Notes: a model not told the origin generated them from the letters alone. Positions 1-8,993 are shown, counted from the stretch's first letter. The stretch: DNA of 38,184 nt from Gammaproteobacteria bacterium (GCA_009841725.1 VYGS01000076.1:1-38184), one strand, 5' to 3'. Made by a program: numbers and translations.

Positions 1-1
1 G

Positions 2-1339
2 GCTCAGACCGGCACCGGAAAAACGATCGCCTTTCTTCTCGCCTGTTCCCATCATCTGTTGCGCCAGCCGTCGGATCCGGACCGCCAGCCCTCCCATGTT
101 CGCGCCCTGATCCTGGCCCCGACCCGCGAACTTGCAATCCAGATACACCGGGATGCCGAGATACTGCTGAAAGACACGCAGCTGTCCATCGGGCTGGTCT
201 ATGGAGGGACGAAATACGATGCCCAGAAAAGCCAGCTGCAAAACGGTGTCGATCTGCTGATCGGCACGCCCGGCAGGCTGATTGATCTTTATCGCCAGAA
301 TCTGTTCGGGCTCAAGCATGCCCAGGTCCTGGTGATCGATGAGGCCGACCGAATGTTCGATCTGGGATTCATCCGGGATATCCGGTTCCTGATTCGGCGC
401 ATGCCGCCGCCGAACGAGAGATTGAACCTTCTTTATTCCGCCACCTTGTCCTACAAGGTGATGGAGCTCGCTTACGAGCACATGAACGATCCGATCGAGA
501 TCAAGATGGACGACGAAATCCGGGTTGCGGCCGGGATCGAGGAGCAGTGCTATTGCCCTTCAACCGAGGAAAAACCGGTTTTGCTGGTCAATATGCTGAA
601 GCGATACGAACCGACCCGGGCACTCGTTTTCGCGAACATGCGGGCCACGGTCGACCGGGTGTCCCGCCTCCTGAAACAGAATGGGATATCCCAGGGCATC
701 CTTGCCGGACACGCTTCCCAGGACAGCCGGGAAAAACAGTTGTCCCGGTTCAAGAAAGGAGAAATCAACGTCCTTGTCGCAACGGATGTCGCGGCCCGGG
801 GATTGCATATTCCCGAGGTCAGCCACGTCTTCAATTACGACCTGCCCCAGGATCCCGAAAATTACATACACCGGGTTGGCCGAACAGCCCGGGCCGGCCT
901 CCATGGCATGGCAATCAGCTATCTCTGCGACCGGTACGCATTCTCCATAGAGGGCATTGAATCGCTGATCGGCCACGAGCTTCCCAAGATTGACATCCAG
1001 CCGTGGATGCTCGAGGAAATCGAGTCAAGTCCCCGGGAAACACCGGATTCCGATCGCAAGGCCCACCGGCGCAAACCCAGGACCGCTCCGTCAGAGACGA
1101 CGGAAACGAAAGCCGGATCCGCCCCGGCAGAGGCGCAGCAGAAAGACAATCCGGCACCCGATTCCGGAGAAATGCGGACCGAGACGCCGATAACCCCGCC
1201 TGCCGAACCGCCGGATCATCCGCCCAAAAGTCCCGCATCTCGGATGGATTCGACGGCAAGGCGGTCCGAACGGCCTCCCTTCAAACCACCGAAAAACCGG
1301 TTCAGCCAACGTTTTGGGGAAATTCCGATGATCGGCTGA
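2..1339 (+). CDS. rhlB: ATP-dependent RNA helicase RhlB, 5' end outside window
   Basis: DEAD-box RNA helicase that unwinds structured RNA; in relatives it works with RNase E in the RNA degradosome. The frame is open from base 2, where the Walker A motif AQTGTGKT is already visible, so the N-terminal Q motif lies outside the window. Also visible are PTRELA, TPGRL, the DEAD box in VIDEADRMFDLGF, SAT in motif III, and the C-terminal helicase motifs ATDVAARGLHIP and HRVGRTARAG. The stretch DLGFIRDIRFLIRRMP and the following SATLSYKVMELA resemble E. coli RhlB closely, more than RhlE or SrmB. The last 100 or so residues are a Pro/Ser/Glu/Arg-rich, probably disordered tail ending near FSQRFGEIPMIG, as expected for the basic RNA-binding tail of the family. 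It converges on the barrel-protein gene with a 46 bp gap. The family call is firm. Confidence 0.93.
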   Translation, partial: AQTGTGKTIAFLLACSHHLLRQPSDPDRQPSHVRALILAPTRELAIQIHRDAEILLKDTQLSIGLVYGGTKYDAQKSQLQNGVDLLIGTPGRLIDLYRQNLFGLKHAQVLVIDEADRMFDLGFIRDIRFLIRRMPPPNERLNLLYSATLSYKVMELAYEHMNDPIEIKMDDEIRVAAGIEEQCYCPSTEEKPVLLVNMLKRYEPTRALVFANMRATVDRVSRLLKQNGISQGILAGHASQDSREKQLSRFKKGEINVLVATDVAARGLHIPEVSHVFNYDLPQDPENYIHRVGRTARAGLHGMAISYLCDRYAFSIEGIESLIGHELPKIDIQPWMLEEIESSPRETPDSDRKAHRRKPRTAPSETTETKAGSAPAEAQQKDNPAPDSGEMRTETPITPPAEPPDHPPKSPASRMDSTARRSERPPFKPPKNRFSQRFGEIPMIG

Positions 1340-1385
1340 CGGACCCGAGCCACCCCGAAGCCCGGCGGACGTCACCCAATCCGGC

Positions 1386-2444
1386 CTAGAATCTTGCGGA
1401 CCCCTTGAGCAGGATTCTCGTGTTGTCCTGATCGTCCGTCGTGCCTTCTGCATTCTCCTGGGACAATTTCACGCCCAGCTCGGTTCTCGGCCACGGGCTC
1501 CAGGTGTACTCGAGGTGAATGGTGTCCAGAGTCTTCCCGCCTTGTTGCGAATCGTTTTCGAAACTCTGGCCATGGTGCCCCAGCACAATGTGAAACTTCG
1601 ATCTGTCGCTCAGCGCATAGTAAAGACTGGGCCGAACGCTGTATGAACTGGACCGCTCGCCGCCCGAACCAGGCATGACATACAAGTCCCTGCCGTCTCT
1701 TCTGAGGATATAGCTGTCGATTCCCTGTCCGTAAGTGACCGACAGGGCCGTGACCAGATCGCCAATCTTCCAGTTGCCCTGCAGGTTCAGCCCCCAGCCG
1801 GCCAGATTGTCGCCATCGAATCCCTGCCCGCCCTGACTGAGATTCAGCCGGGTGCCCATGGCCGAGATACGATAATCGCCGGGCCTGCCGTCCTGGACCC
1901 GTTGCCACGACAGGACAACACTGGTCGAATCGTCGGCCTGATGGTCCAGATTCCGGCTTTCCGCGCTTCCGAAACTTGATTTCGGCGACGATTCCAGTGC
2001 AATCGAGAATCCGTTCGGGGTCAGCCAGCGAATCTGGTCTACAACATGCCGGTCATCCTGCTCCGGGCCCGGCTCGTCGGCCGTCAGCAGAAGCTCATTG
2101 AAACTGGCCCAGTCCCGTCCCACTCTCAGAGTGCCGATTCCGGTTTCGATCGACGCGTTCAGCCGCTCGATCTGCAATCCCTGCGAACTGTTCTCCTCGA
2201 CAATCAGGCTGCCCGGCATTTCACCGGACAATCCATTGCCCGGGTTCAGGATCGTATCCCCTGCCCCAATCGGCATTGTTGACTTGGGCGTAACCAGGCC
2301 TCCCCCACTGATCCCGGCCTGCACGTGCAGACCGGATTCCGGTACAGGCTGCCCAGTCGTTTGCCCGATTTCATCGGAAAGGGATTCGGCATTCAGCAGC
2401 AGGACCAGAGGTAGGCTTGCGATCAGCTTGCCGGTCTGAATCAT
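1386..2444 (-). CDS. putative outer-membrane beta-barrel (porin-like) protein
   Basis: About 352 residues from the chosen start. A signal-peptide-like N-terminus (MIQTGKLIASLPLVLLLNA) is followed by a Gly/Ser/Asn-rich body with many short alternating hydrophobic strands, such as FSIALESS, WGLNLQGNW, LVTALSVTYG and FHIVLGHHGQS. It ends in a phenylalanine (KGSARF), the usual C-terminal signature of proteins assembled by the Bam complex. The middle part (GIGTLRVGRDWASFNELL) recalls general gammaproteobacterial porins, whose strands are often written G.LrvGr. The frame is open upstream to 2549, with alternative ATGs at 2459 and 2504. I chose 2444 because it puts the hydrophobic segment at the very N-terminus, but no start has a strong ribosome-binding site. 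A short inverted repeat (CCGAGC-ATC-GCTCGG on this strand) lies just before the 2459 ATG. The substrate is unknown. Confidence 0.68.
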   Translation of the reverse strand: MIQTGKLIASLPLVLLLNAESLSDEIGQTTGQPVPESGLHVQAGISGGGLVTPKSTMPIGAGDTILNPGNGLSGEMPGSLIVEENSSQGLQIERLNASIETGIGTLRVGRDWASFNELLLTADEPGPEQDDRHVVDQIRWLTPNGFSIALESSPKSSFGSAESRNLDHQADDSTSVVLSWQRVQDGRPGDYRISAMGTRLNLSQGGQGFDGDNLAGWGLNLQGNWKIGDLVTALSVTYGQGIDSYILRRDGRDLYVMPGSGGERSSSYSVRPSLYYALSDRSKFHIVLGHHGQSFENDSQQGGKTLDTIHLEYTWSPWPRTELGVKLSQENAEGTTDDQDNTRILLKGSARF

Positions 2445-2779
2445 GGCAGACGAACCCATTGCCGAGCGATGCTCGGGATTCGTTGTCTTGGACCAAAATG
2501 ACATCTTATATACCCGTTCCAAAATCGCTCCGCTATCCGGAAACGGCACGGCAAGCGATCAACTGCCTCGCAAATCGGATTGTATGTTATGCCTGTCTGC
2601 ATAACAACCGAGCGTCACCCGCGAGATGTCCGATGGAAAGCCCGTATCGATGTTGTCAACGGGCACCAGGGTGGATTCGGAAACCAGGATTACAGGCCGT
2701 GAAGCCAGACCGGGCAGCGATCTTCGCAAGGGGCCGGGGCACTAATCACCGGGACGGACACATCCACGACAGTCGGAAT

Positions 2780-3478
2780 CTAGTCAGTTGCGGGTCGGCT
2801 GCCGACCCGGTTGACGAAACCCATTTCGCTGTCAGTGGCCAGCTGCCGCACGCTTTCGACCAGTGTGTCATACACGGTCCGATCTTCCAGAAACCCGCCC
2901 AGTATGACACGGCCGACTCCGAGATCCAGCGTAAAGCGCTCCATTGGCTCGACCGCCCGCAGTACCGCCATCAGCATATCGTACCAGTGCGGGTCGGCAA
3001 CATCGGGATTCACGACCAAATCATCGACCAGCCGGTCATGTTCGATCTCCCCGGTGATGATTCTCAACACGCTGTCCACCTGGCTCGCACGAGGCAGTTC
3101 CCCCTCCAGGCGAAGTTCGCCCCTGTGATTCCGGACAATACGGATGTAAGAAGTCCGTGTCGGGAGAATGTCCAGATCGAACCCGATCGAACGAATGCCG
3201 GACAGCGCCGAAACCGACTGCTCCAGCTGATTCTTTGCCGACTCATTGGACACGGTTCCGTGAATCACGAGATTCCGGCCCTCGACCTCGACCTCGACCT
3301 TTTCTGCGCCCGGAATCGAAACCGACTCCCGGACACGTTGTCCAACCTCGTCCTGAATCCTCTCTCCCTCCATGCGGGTGACGGCATTGCACAACAACAG
3401 AAAACCGATTGCGGTACAGGCAATCGTCATGCGGTGGAGCGACAGAAACACAGGAAATCTGCCCGGAACGGTATACAT
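2780..3478 (-). CDS. membrane-anchored BON-repeat protein
   Basis: About 232 residues. One hydrophobic N-terminal segment (near residues 16-33, TIACTAIGFLLLCNAV) suggests an inner-membrane anchor or uncleaved signal. The remainder contains three spaced units of the BON type, each with a short beta pair of the form LVIHGTV, LRLEGEL or VILGGFL followed by an amphipathic helix with L...V..L spacing. BON domains are found in periplasmic OsmY-like proteins and at the N-terminus of OmpA-like envelope proteins, where they are thought to bind membrane or cell-wall material. There is no C-terminal OmpA peptidoglycan-binding domain here. The ATG at 3478 has AGAGAAG a few bases upstream, so I prefer it to the TTG at 3493. 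The gene lies 25 bp downstream of mutM on the same strand. The exact role is unknown. Confidence 0.7.
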   Translation of the reverse strand: MYTVPGRFPVFLSLHRMTIACTAIGFLLLCNAVTRMEGERIQDEVGQRVRESVSIPGAEKVEVEVEGRNLVIHGTVSNESAKNQLEQSVSALSGIRSIGFDLDILPTRTSYIRIVRNHRGELRLEGELPRASQVDSVLRIITGEIEHDRLVDDLVVNPDVADPHWYDMLMAVLRAVEPMERFTLDLGVGRVILGGFLEDRTVYDTLVESVRQLATDSEMGFVNRVGSRPATD

Positions 3479-3503
3479 CGCGACTTCTCTCAATCTGGCA
3501 TGA

Positions 3504-4319
3504 CTACGTCTGGCATTGCGGACAGTAATAGGTCGCTCTTTGCGCGATAATCCGGCTCTTTATCGGATGGCTGCATGCCAGGCACGGTTCTCCGGCACGG
3601 CCGTAGACGGACAATTCCTGATCGAAGTAGCCCGGGCGGCCATCTGCACGGACAAAGTCCTGAAGCGTGGTCCCGCCCTTCGCGATCGAATCGGTCAATA
3701 CCCTGCGAATGCTCAGGGCAAGCATGTCGTATCGGGCGATCGAGATTCTCGAGCATCTCCTGACGGGACTGATGCCGGCGACAAACAGCGATTCGCTCGC
3801 ATAGATGTTCCCGACTCCAACCACAACCGAACTGTCCATTATATATGTCTTGATCGGAACGTTCCGGGTCCGGCCAAGCCGGTAAAGCCGCGCTCCGGTG
3901 AAACCGTCCTCGAGCGGCTCCATGCCCAGTCTCGACAGCCGCTCGTGACTCCCCGGATCGCCTTCACAATGTATCAGGCATCCGAATCGTCTTGGATCGC
4001 GATAGCGGATCACGGGACCCGCATCGGTGAGCAGGTCGAAGTGATCGTGCTTTTCGGGTCTCGTCTGCGGATCGACGATTCGGAAGGACCCGGACATGCC
4101 CAGATGGACCAGCAGCCCGCCCCGATCGAGATGCACCACGATGTATTTTCCCCGGCGATTGATGCCGACGACCTTTCTTCCCGCAACGCGTTGTTCCAGA
4201 TCGGAAGCGATCGGCCACCGCAACCTTCTCTCCCGTATCTCCGCGCGAACGATGACAGCCCCTTCAAGATAGGGACGAATGCCGCTGATAGTGGTCGCGA
4301 CCTCGGGAAGTTCAGGCAT
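3504..4319 (-). CDS. mutM: formamidopyrimidine-DNA glycosylase (Fpg/MutM)
   Basis: Bifunctional base-excision repair enzyme that removes 8-oxoguanine and formamidopyrimidines from DNA and cleaves the abasic site. Its 271 residues match the family length. It starts with the invariant MPELPEV: after Met removal Pro1 is the Schiff-base nucleophile and Glu2 is catalytic. The conserved VGVGNIYASE and the TTLQDF region are present. A C-terminal zinc finger has two CxxC pairs (CLAC...CPQC) with ARAGxPC-like surroundings (GRAGEPC). Only three bases separate its start codon from the TTGACA of the divergent promoter for the reductase gene, so the two genes probably share a compact divergent control region. 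No sign of damage. Confidence 0.96.
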   Translation of the reverse strand: MPELPEVATTISGIRPYLEGAVIVRAEIRERRLRWPIASDLEQRVAGRKVVGINRRGKYIVVHLDRGGLLVHLGMSGSFRIVDPQTRPEKHDHFDLLTDAGPVIRYRDPRRFGCLIHCEGDPGSHERLSRLGMEPLEDGFTGARLYRLGRTRNVPIKTYIMDSSVVVGVGNIYASESLFVAGISPVRRCSRISIARYDMLALSIRRVLTDSIAKGGTTLQDFVRADGRPGYFDQELSVYGRAGEPCLACSHPIKSRIIAQRATYYCPQCQT

Positions 4320-4322
4320 TGA

Positions 4323-4352
4323 TTGACACGAATACGGTTGACCGATTATAAG
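4323..4352 (+). promoter_or_regulatory. sigma70-type promoter for the 2Fe-2S reductase gene
   Basis: A perfect -35 hexamer TTGACA (4323-4328) is followed after 18 bp by TATAAG (4347-4352), five of six matches to the -10 consensus. The predicted transcription start is about 25 bp before the GTG start at 4384, and AGGG lies 9 bp upstream of that start. This is the best-looking promoter in the window. Confidence 0.68.
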
Positions 4353-4383
4353 GCTAACACGACTTTCACGAGGGCAGCATGCA

Positions 4384-5412
4384 GTGGGTTACCGGATCAC
4401 CAATATACGCAACAGCAGCTCATTCGACGGCCGGGACGGAGAGTCGGTCATCGATGCGGCGTTACGGGACAATCGAATTTATCCCTATGGGTGTCGAAAC
4501 GGGGCATGCGGGGCCTGCAAGAGCGTGCTGATCAGCGGAACTGTCGATTTTGGCACCTATTCCGATCACGCCCTGACAGAAGACGAAAGGCGGCAAGGCA
4601 AGCTCCTGCTGTGTCAGGCTCGGCCACTGTCGGACATCGAAATCGATGTCGAAGAACTGAGATCGGGCACGGACATCCGGATCAAGATGCTGCCCTGTCG
4701 CGTCGCAAGCCTGGACCCGGTTGCCCGGGATGTCATCCGCCTCTTCCTGGCCTTGCCAAAGGGCCAGGATTTCAATTTCATTCCGGGACAGTATATCGAC
4801 ATCGTGCTCAGGGACGGGCAACGCAGAAGCTTCTCGATCGCAAACCTTCCCCACCGGACGATCGACGAGGGGATTGAGCTGCATGTCCGGCGAGTCTCGG
4901 ACGGTCATTTCACGCCCAGGGTTTTCTCCGCCATGCGCCCTCGGGATCTGTTGAGATTCGAAGGCCCCTTTGGCACCTATTTTCTCCAGAGCGAACCTTG
5001 CACTCCCTTGCTGATGATCGCCGGCGGGACAGGCTTCGCGCCGATCAAGGCCCTTCTCGAACATGCCCTGACAGAACATCCGGAGACGCAAATCCATCTC
5101 TTCTGGGGCGCCCGGGACGAGCAGGATCTCTATCTGGACAGCTGGGTACGCGACCGCCAAGACGCCCATCCCGGATTGCGGTATACCCCCGTGCTGTCGG
5201 ATCACTGGTCCGACGGCTGGCATGGAGAAACCGGCTTCGTGCACGAGGCGGTATGCCGGAACTACCGCGACGTTTCAGCTTTCGACATCTACGCCAGCGG
5301 CCCCCCGATCATGGTCGACAGCATCCGGGACAACCTGCTTGAACGGGGCATGAATCCGGACAGGTTCCACTTCGACTCGTTCGAATTCGCCCCCCATGCG
5401 CCTGAAGCGTAG
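4384..5412 (+). CDS. 2Fe-2S ferredoxin/FAD/NAD(P)H reductase (AscD/Ubi-type)
   Basis: Soluble one-electron transfer reductase. Residues 1-90 form a plant-type ferredoxin domain with the cluster motif YGCRNGACGACK and a fourth cysteine in LLLCQARPL. Residues about 100-200 form an FAD-binding barrel containing RSFSIAN, the RxYS-like flavin motif. Residues about 210-335 form an NAD(P)H-binding domain with AGGTGFAPIKALLEH and a C-terminal FDSFEF. This ferredoxin-first order is that of CDP-6-deoxy-delta-3,4-glucoseen reductase (AscD/RfbI) and of reductase subunits of oxygenases. The gene stands alone with its own strong promoter, and no deoxysugar genes are nearby. It may instead supply electrons to an oxygenase, for example the Rieske protein at 34.4-35.4 kb, which has no adjacent reductase. 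The GTG start is chosen because AGGG precedes it and no in-frame ATG lies near. Confidence 0.82.
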   Translation: MGYRITNIRNSSSFDGRDGESVIDAALRDNRIYPYGCRNGACGACKSVLISGTVDFGTYSDHALTEDERRQGKLLLCQARPLSDIEIDVEELRSGTDIRIKMLPCRVASLDPVARDVIRLFLALPKGQDFNFIPGQYIDIVLRDGQRRSFSIANLPHRTIDEGIELHVRRVSDGHFTPRVFSAMRPRDLLRFEGPFGTYFLQSEPCTPLLMIAGGTGFAPIKALLEHALTEHPETQIHLFWGARDEQDLYLDSWVRDRQDAHPGLRYTPVLSDHWSDGWHGETGFVHEAVCRNYRDVSAFDIYASGPPIMVDSIRDNLLERGMNPDRFHFDSFEFAPHAPEA

Positions 5413-5442
5413 GGTGGCCGCGCAAAACCGCCGCATCGGCAA

Positions 5443-6867
5443 TCAATACAGTCTGAGGTATTCCTGGACCTCCCAGTCGGTAACCGCCTGATGATACCGA
5501 TTCCACTCGTCCATCTTGTACTGGATGAACGAATTCAGCATGGCCGGGCCGAGAACCTCGCGGGCCAGATCGCTTTGGGCTAGCCCCTTGACCGCCTCGT
5601 AAAGATTGCCCGGCAGCGGCTTGAGGCCGCGTTTGGCTTTTTCCTCATCAGACATGACATACAAGTCCGCGTCAAGCGGCGGTCCCGGATCAGCCTTCTC
5701 GACAATCCCTTCAATCGATGCCGCCAGCGTCATCGCGAATGCGGCATACACGTTCATGCACATGTCCGAAGCCCGGTTCTCGATCGCATAGCGGCTCTGC
5801 GGCAATCTCAGCATTGCGGAACGGTTGTTCGTGCCATAGGCCATGTGTGTCGGCGCCCAGGTATAGCAGCCGCCCTCAAATCCGCTGACCTGGGCCACCA
5901 GGCCGTTGTAGGAATTGACGGTCGAGCAGGCGATGCAGGTAATGGCCGTGCCGTGTCGCAGCATGCCCCCCACCGCATGCATCGCCTCGTCGCTCCAGCC
6001 GCCTCCGGGCTTTTCGTAGATGTTGACACCGGGGGTGTCGACACGCTGCATGGACGTGTTGAGATGGGCTCCGGATCGCCAGTCGCCGATGGTCGGCTTC
6101 GGCATGAACGTGACAAACATGCCGTGCTTCTTTGCGGTTTCCTTGAGAATGGCCCTGAGAAAGATGAAGCGGTCCGCCATGGACAGCACATCGGTATAGT
6201 GAAAATCGAGTTCAAACTGCGAATAGGCGCCCTCGGCAACCACATCGTGGAGATTCCAGCCCAGGCCCTCCAGGATGTCGATCAGCTCGCCCAGAAATCC
6301 CATTGCATCAATGGAATATTCCAGATCATACCCGAAAGCCTGTCGCCTCGGCCGGATACCGTGACCCGGCACGGGATCGTCGTCGAAAGCCTTGACCGGC
6401 AGGCCGTTCTCGTCCCACTTCATGGTGATGAATTCAGGCTCGATGCCTGCATACATCGCATATCCCTTTTCCGCTGCGGCCGCAATCGCGCGTTTCAGCA
6501 TGTTCCGCGGACAAAGATTGTAGGGCTTGTCCTTCCAGTACAGATCCGCGATCACCCATGCGCAGGCGGGGTCCCAGGGGCAGATTTCAAGGGTATCCAG
6601 ATCCGGAATCGGAATCTGATCGGGATCATGCGGACCGAGCTCCGGAACAAAAGACACGGAATGAACAGCGAACTGGGGCCCTTTGCCCTGACAGAGCAAC
6701 TCGAAGTCGCTAATCGGCATGGGCTTGGTCTTGGGCACTCCAAGCATGTCAATCCAGCAGGACAGGATGTACTTGACCCCGGCCGCCTCCAGTCTCTTCT
6801 TCTCTTCGATAACCCGTCCGCGATCCGGCAGGGCCTCTTCAAGGCTTTCAGTATATTTTGAACTCAT
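5443..6867 (-). CDS. glutamine-synthetase-family amide ligase (GlnT/GMAS-like)
   Basis: About 474 residues with the glutamine synthetase fold: an N-terminal beta-grasp part with WIDMLGVPKTK and a catalytic domain. Visible catalytic-domain motifs are GIEPEF (metal-binding Glu), GAYSQFELDF, FMPKP, SGAHLNTS and a divergent ATP/Glu-binding segment around GTNNRSAMLRLP. The usual NPY after the ER motif is MNVY here, and the typical KR loop reads NSYNGLV, so it is not a housekeeping GlnA. Related proteins ligate ammonia, methylamine or other amines to the gamma-carboxylate of glutamate; which amine is used here cannot be read from sequence. The start at 6867 is fixed by GAGGAGAG immediately upstream; a longer frame from GTG 6879 would place that ribosome site inside the gene. 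It follows the GhrA-like gene by 39 bp and is probably cotranscribed. Confidence 0.82.
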   Translation of the reverse strand: MSSKYTESLEEALPDRGRVIEEKKRLEAAGVKYILSCWIDMLGVPKTKPMPISDFELLCQGKGPQFAVHSVSFVPELGPHDPDQIPIPDLDTLEICPWDPACAWVIADLYWKDKPYNLCPRNMLKRAIAAAAEKGYAMYAGIEPEFITMKWDENGLPVKAFDDDPVPGHGIRPRRQAFGYDLEYSIDAMGFLGELIDILEGLGWNLHDVVAEGAYSQFELDFHYTDVLSMADRFIFLRAILKETAKKHGMFVTFMPKPTIGDWRSGAHLNTSMQRVDTPGVNIYEKPGGGWSDEAMHAVGGMLRHGTAITCIACSTVNSYNGLVAQVSGFEGGCYTWAPTHMAYGTNNRSAMLRLPQSRYAIENRASDMCMNVYAAFAMTLAASIEGIVEKADPGPPLDADLYVMSDEEKAKRGLKPLPGNLYEAVKGLAQSDLAREVLGPAMLNSFIQYKMDEWNRYHQAVTDWEVQEYLRLY

Positions 6868-6906
6868 CGCTCTCCTCACATCGGTGATCTTGCCCGCCTA
6901 TCCGGC

Positions 6907-7839
6907 CTAATATCCGATATCGCGGTTAATTTCATTCAGGATCGGCATGTCGCTCATCAAACGCCGAAAATTGTCCTCCACCACTTTCAGTCCTTCTTCG
7001 ACGTGCCATCCCGACACGTGGGGAGTGACCGTAACACATGGATGATGCCACAGTCGGCTGGACTTGGGTAGCGGCTCGACCGTGAACACGTCCAGCACCG
7101 CCCGTCTCAGATAACCCCTGTCCAAAGCCTCCAACAGATCGGACTCTATCAGCAACGAACCTCTTCCGATATTGATCAGCATGGATTGCGCTTTCATGGA
7201 CCGGAATCGGTCCATGTTGAGCAATCCGCTCGTCTCGGGAGTGGAAGGCAGCACGCAGGATATGTAATCGCATGCCGACAACAATTCGGCCAGGCCCGAC
7301 TCTCCGCTCACACAGTCGATACCTTCCAGTGCCTTCGGGGTTCGGCTCCAGCCCAAGACCTGAAGGCCCGTGTCCGCGAACATTCTTGCAATCACTGCGC
7401 CAATATGTCCAAGGCCGAGCACTCCGACCCGCAGATCTTCCGGTCTTTTCGGGGCCACGGGCATCCACATGGAATCTCCTTGCATTCCCCGAAAATGATC
7501 AAGATGATGCATGTCCCCCGTTACCAGCGCGACGCAGTACCGCGCCATTTCCGTGGCGATCCCCGGATGGCGAAGACGGGCAACGCGGATGTCCGGACCC
7601 AGGTCCGGATCGGCAAGCATGGTGTCGACCCCGGCACCGAGCTTCTGGATCAGCATCAGGTTCGGCAATTGCTGGACGAGTCCGGGCCGTAACCGGTCGC
7701 ATGCGAGCATCGCAATCTTTTCCGGATCGCCGAATTCCGGATAAAACCGGATGTCACGATCGGGGATGCCCGGAACCCGCTGCCGGAATGAACCCGGATC
7801 CATCCAATCGTGGGCCGTGATATCAATGAGTATTCTCAT
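6907..7839 (-). CDS. D-2-hydroxyacid dehydrogenase, GhrA-like (glyoxylate/hydroxypyruvate reductase family)
   Basis: NAD(P)-dependent reductase of 2-oxoacids such as glyoxylate or hydroxypyruvate, of about 310 residues. The Rossmann motif is GVLGLGHIGAVIARMF. The catalytic Arg lies in NIGRGSLL, the Glu in FTVEPLP, and the His in VTPHVSGW, in the order typical of the D-isomer-specific dehydrogenases. The dimer-interface part with MARYCVALVTGDMHHLDHF is typical of the GhrA branch. The ATG at 7839 has GAGG seven bases upstream (GAGGACAGTC), so the longer frame to 7896 is not needed. It is the first gene of a probable two-gene operon with the glutamine-synthetase-like ligase; the shared substrate pathway is not evident. 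Confidence 0.83.
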   Translation of the reverse strand: MRILIDITAHDWMDPGSFRQRVPGIPDRDIRFYPEFGDPEKIAMLACDRLRPGLVQQLPNLMLIQKLGAGVDTMLADPDLGPDIRVARLRHPGIATEMARYCVALVTGDMHHLDHFRGMQGDSMWMPVAPKRPEDLRVGVLGLGHIGAVIARMFADTGLQVLGWSRTPKALEGIDCVSGESGLAELLSACDYISCVLPSTPETSGLLNMDRFRSMKAQSMLINIGRGSLLIESDLLEALDRGYLRRAVLDVFTVEPLPKSSRLWHHPCVTVTPHVSGWHVEEGLKVVEDNFRRLMSDMPILNEINRDIGY

Positions 7840-8176
7840 GACTGTCCTCGTTCGAGTCGACGCTCGATCAATCCTGCCGATTCTGGAGAACGCCATACTC
7901 CCGGTGAATGCACGATTCGGACTGCCTGCAACTGCACTCGCACATTGTGGAACGCGCCCCGCAGCGGCAGGGCGGAACTTCGGTTACGATACTTCGGAAA
8001 TTATACATGGCACTCCATGAAGATGAGGCTGGTTCATGACCTCTTTTCAGACATCCCGTCGAACCGCAACCGACAGCACGCCGACAAGGGCCGGAATCGG
8101 CCGGGCATCGACTCCGGGCCGATATCCTGTCCAACCGGAATGGCCTTCGATGCAGCCTGGCCGCCACCGAACTGTA

Positions 8177-8917
8177 ATGCCCCGCCTCCCGCACATCGCC
8201 CCGATAGCACTTGTCATCCTGCTGGGACTGTCAGATAGCCATACTGCGCAAGGCGCAGACACCTATCGGGGAGTGAAAATAGCGCCGGAAAACCGGTGCG
8301 CGCCATTTGACCGGAAGGACTATCCTTACCCACAGTCCGTTGAAAGGGCCATCGTGGCAAGACTGGGCGGCGTGATCTACAGTCCATACACCGGAACCTG
8401 TTTCCGGGACACGGGCGAAACCGACATCGAACATGTCGTCGCCTTGTCCGAAGCCCACGACAGCGGGCTTTGCGCCGCCGGATCCGATGTGAAAGCGCGG
8501 TTTTCCCGTGATCCTCTCAATCTCACACTGGCAAGTCCCTCGATCAACCGCCATCAGAAAATAGGCAAGGATCCTGCCGAGTGGCTGCCGCCCGTGAACG
8601 CATGCTGGTTCGTCGGGCGGACTCTGGAGGTCCGCCGCAAGTACGCGCTGACCATCGACCGCGCTGAAGCGGATGCAATTGAACTCGTTCTGGCTGCGTG
8701 CAGCACCACGGAAATGATCATGGACTGTGAAAACGGCATGCCGCGCCCGCGACAGACTGAAACGGCAAACGACGCCCTCTTGATGTACGACAACAATGGA
8801 AACGGGCGGATATCCTGCAGCGAGGCGAGGCACCACGGGATTGTTCCCGTTCCCCGATCCCATCCTGCCTATCCCTTTATGCGCGATGGAGACGGCGACG
8901 GGGTCGTGTGCGAGTAA
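8177..8917 (+). CDS. secreted HNH-type nuclease with C-terminal Excalibur calcium-binding domain
   Basis: About 246 residues. A signal peptide (PHIAPIALVILLGL ... AQGA) is followed by a DUF1524/HNH-like nuclease core with DIEHVVALSEAHDSGLC (the His-containing catalytic strand), FSRDPLNLTLASPSINRHQK (Asn/His) and DPAEWLPP, the pattern of secreted HNH endonucleases. A Cys-containing linker leads to an EF-hand-like DNNGNGRISC, and the C-terminus DGDGDGVVCE is a typical Excalibur motif. It probably degrades extracellular DNA with a bound divalent metal. The frame is open back to an ATG at 8036 that has GAGG seven bases upstream, but that start would bury the signal peptide 47 residues inside the protein. 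I therefore prefer 8177, although it has no clear ribosome site, and the start stays uncertain. No immunity gene is visible. Confidence 0.82.
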   Translation: MPRLPHIAPIALVILLGLSDSHTAQGADTYRGVKIAPENRCAPFDRKDYPYPQSVERAIVARLGGVIYSPYTGTCFRDTGETDIEHVVALSEAHDSGLCAAGSDVKARFSRDPLNLTLASPSINRHQKIGKDPAEWLPPVNACWFVGRTLEVRRKYALTIDRAEADAIELVLAACSTTEMIMDCENGMPRPRQTETANDALLMYDNNGNGRISCSEARHHGIVPVPRSHPAYPFMRDGDGDGVVCE

Positions 8918-8993
8918 TCGGCTGGACCAGGATGCCGCAAGACGGCTTCAGAAACTGTAATATCACGAATTTATAAAAAACTGGTTGATCAGC

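Noticed and set aside
2417-3550. Long plus-strand open frame of 377 codons across the barrel-protein and BON genes
   Set aside because: It is antisense to two well-supported genes, has no family-like motif, and is typical of spurious frames in GC-rich DNA.
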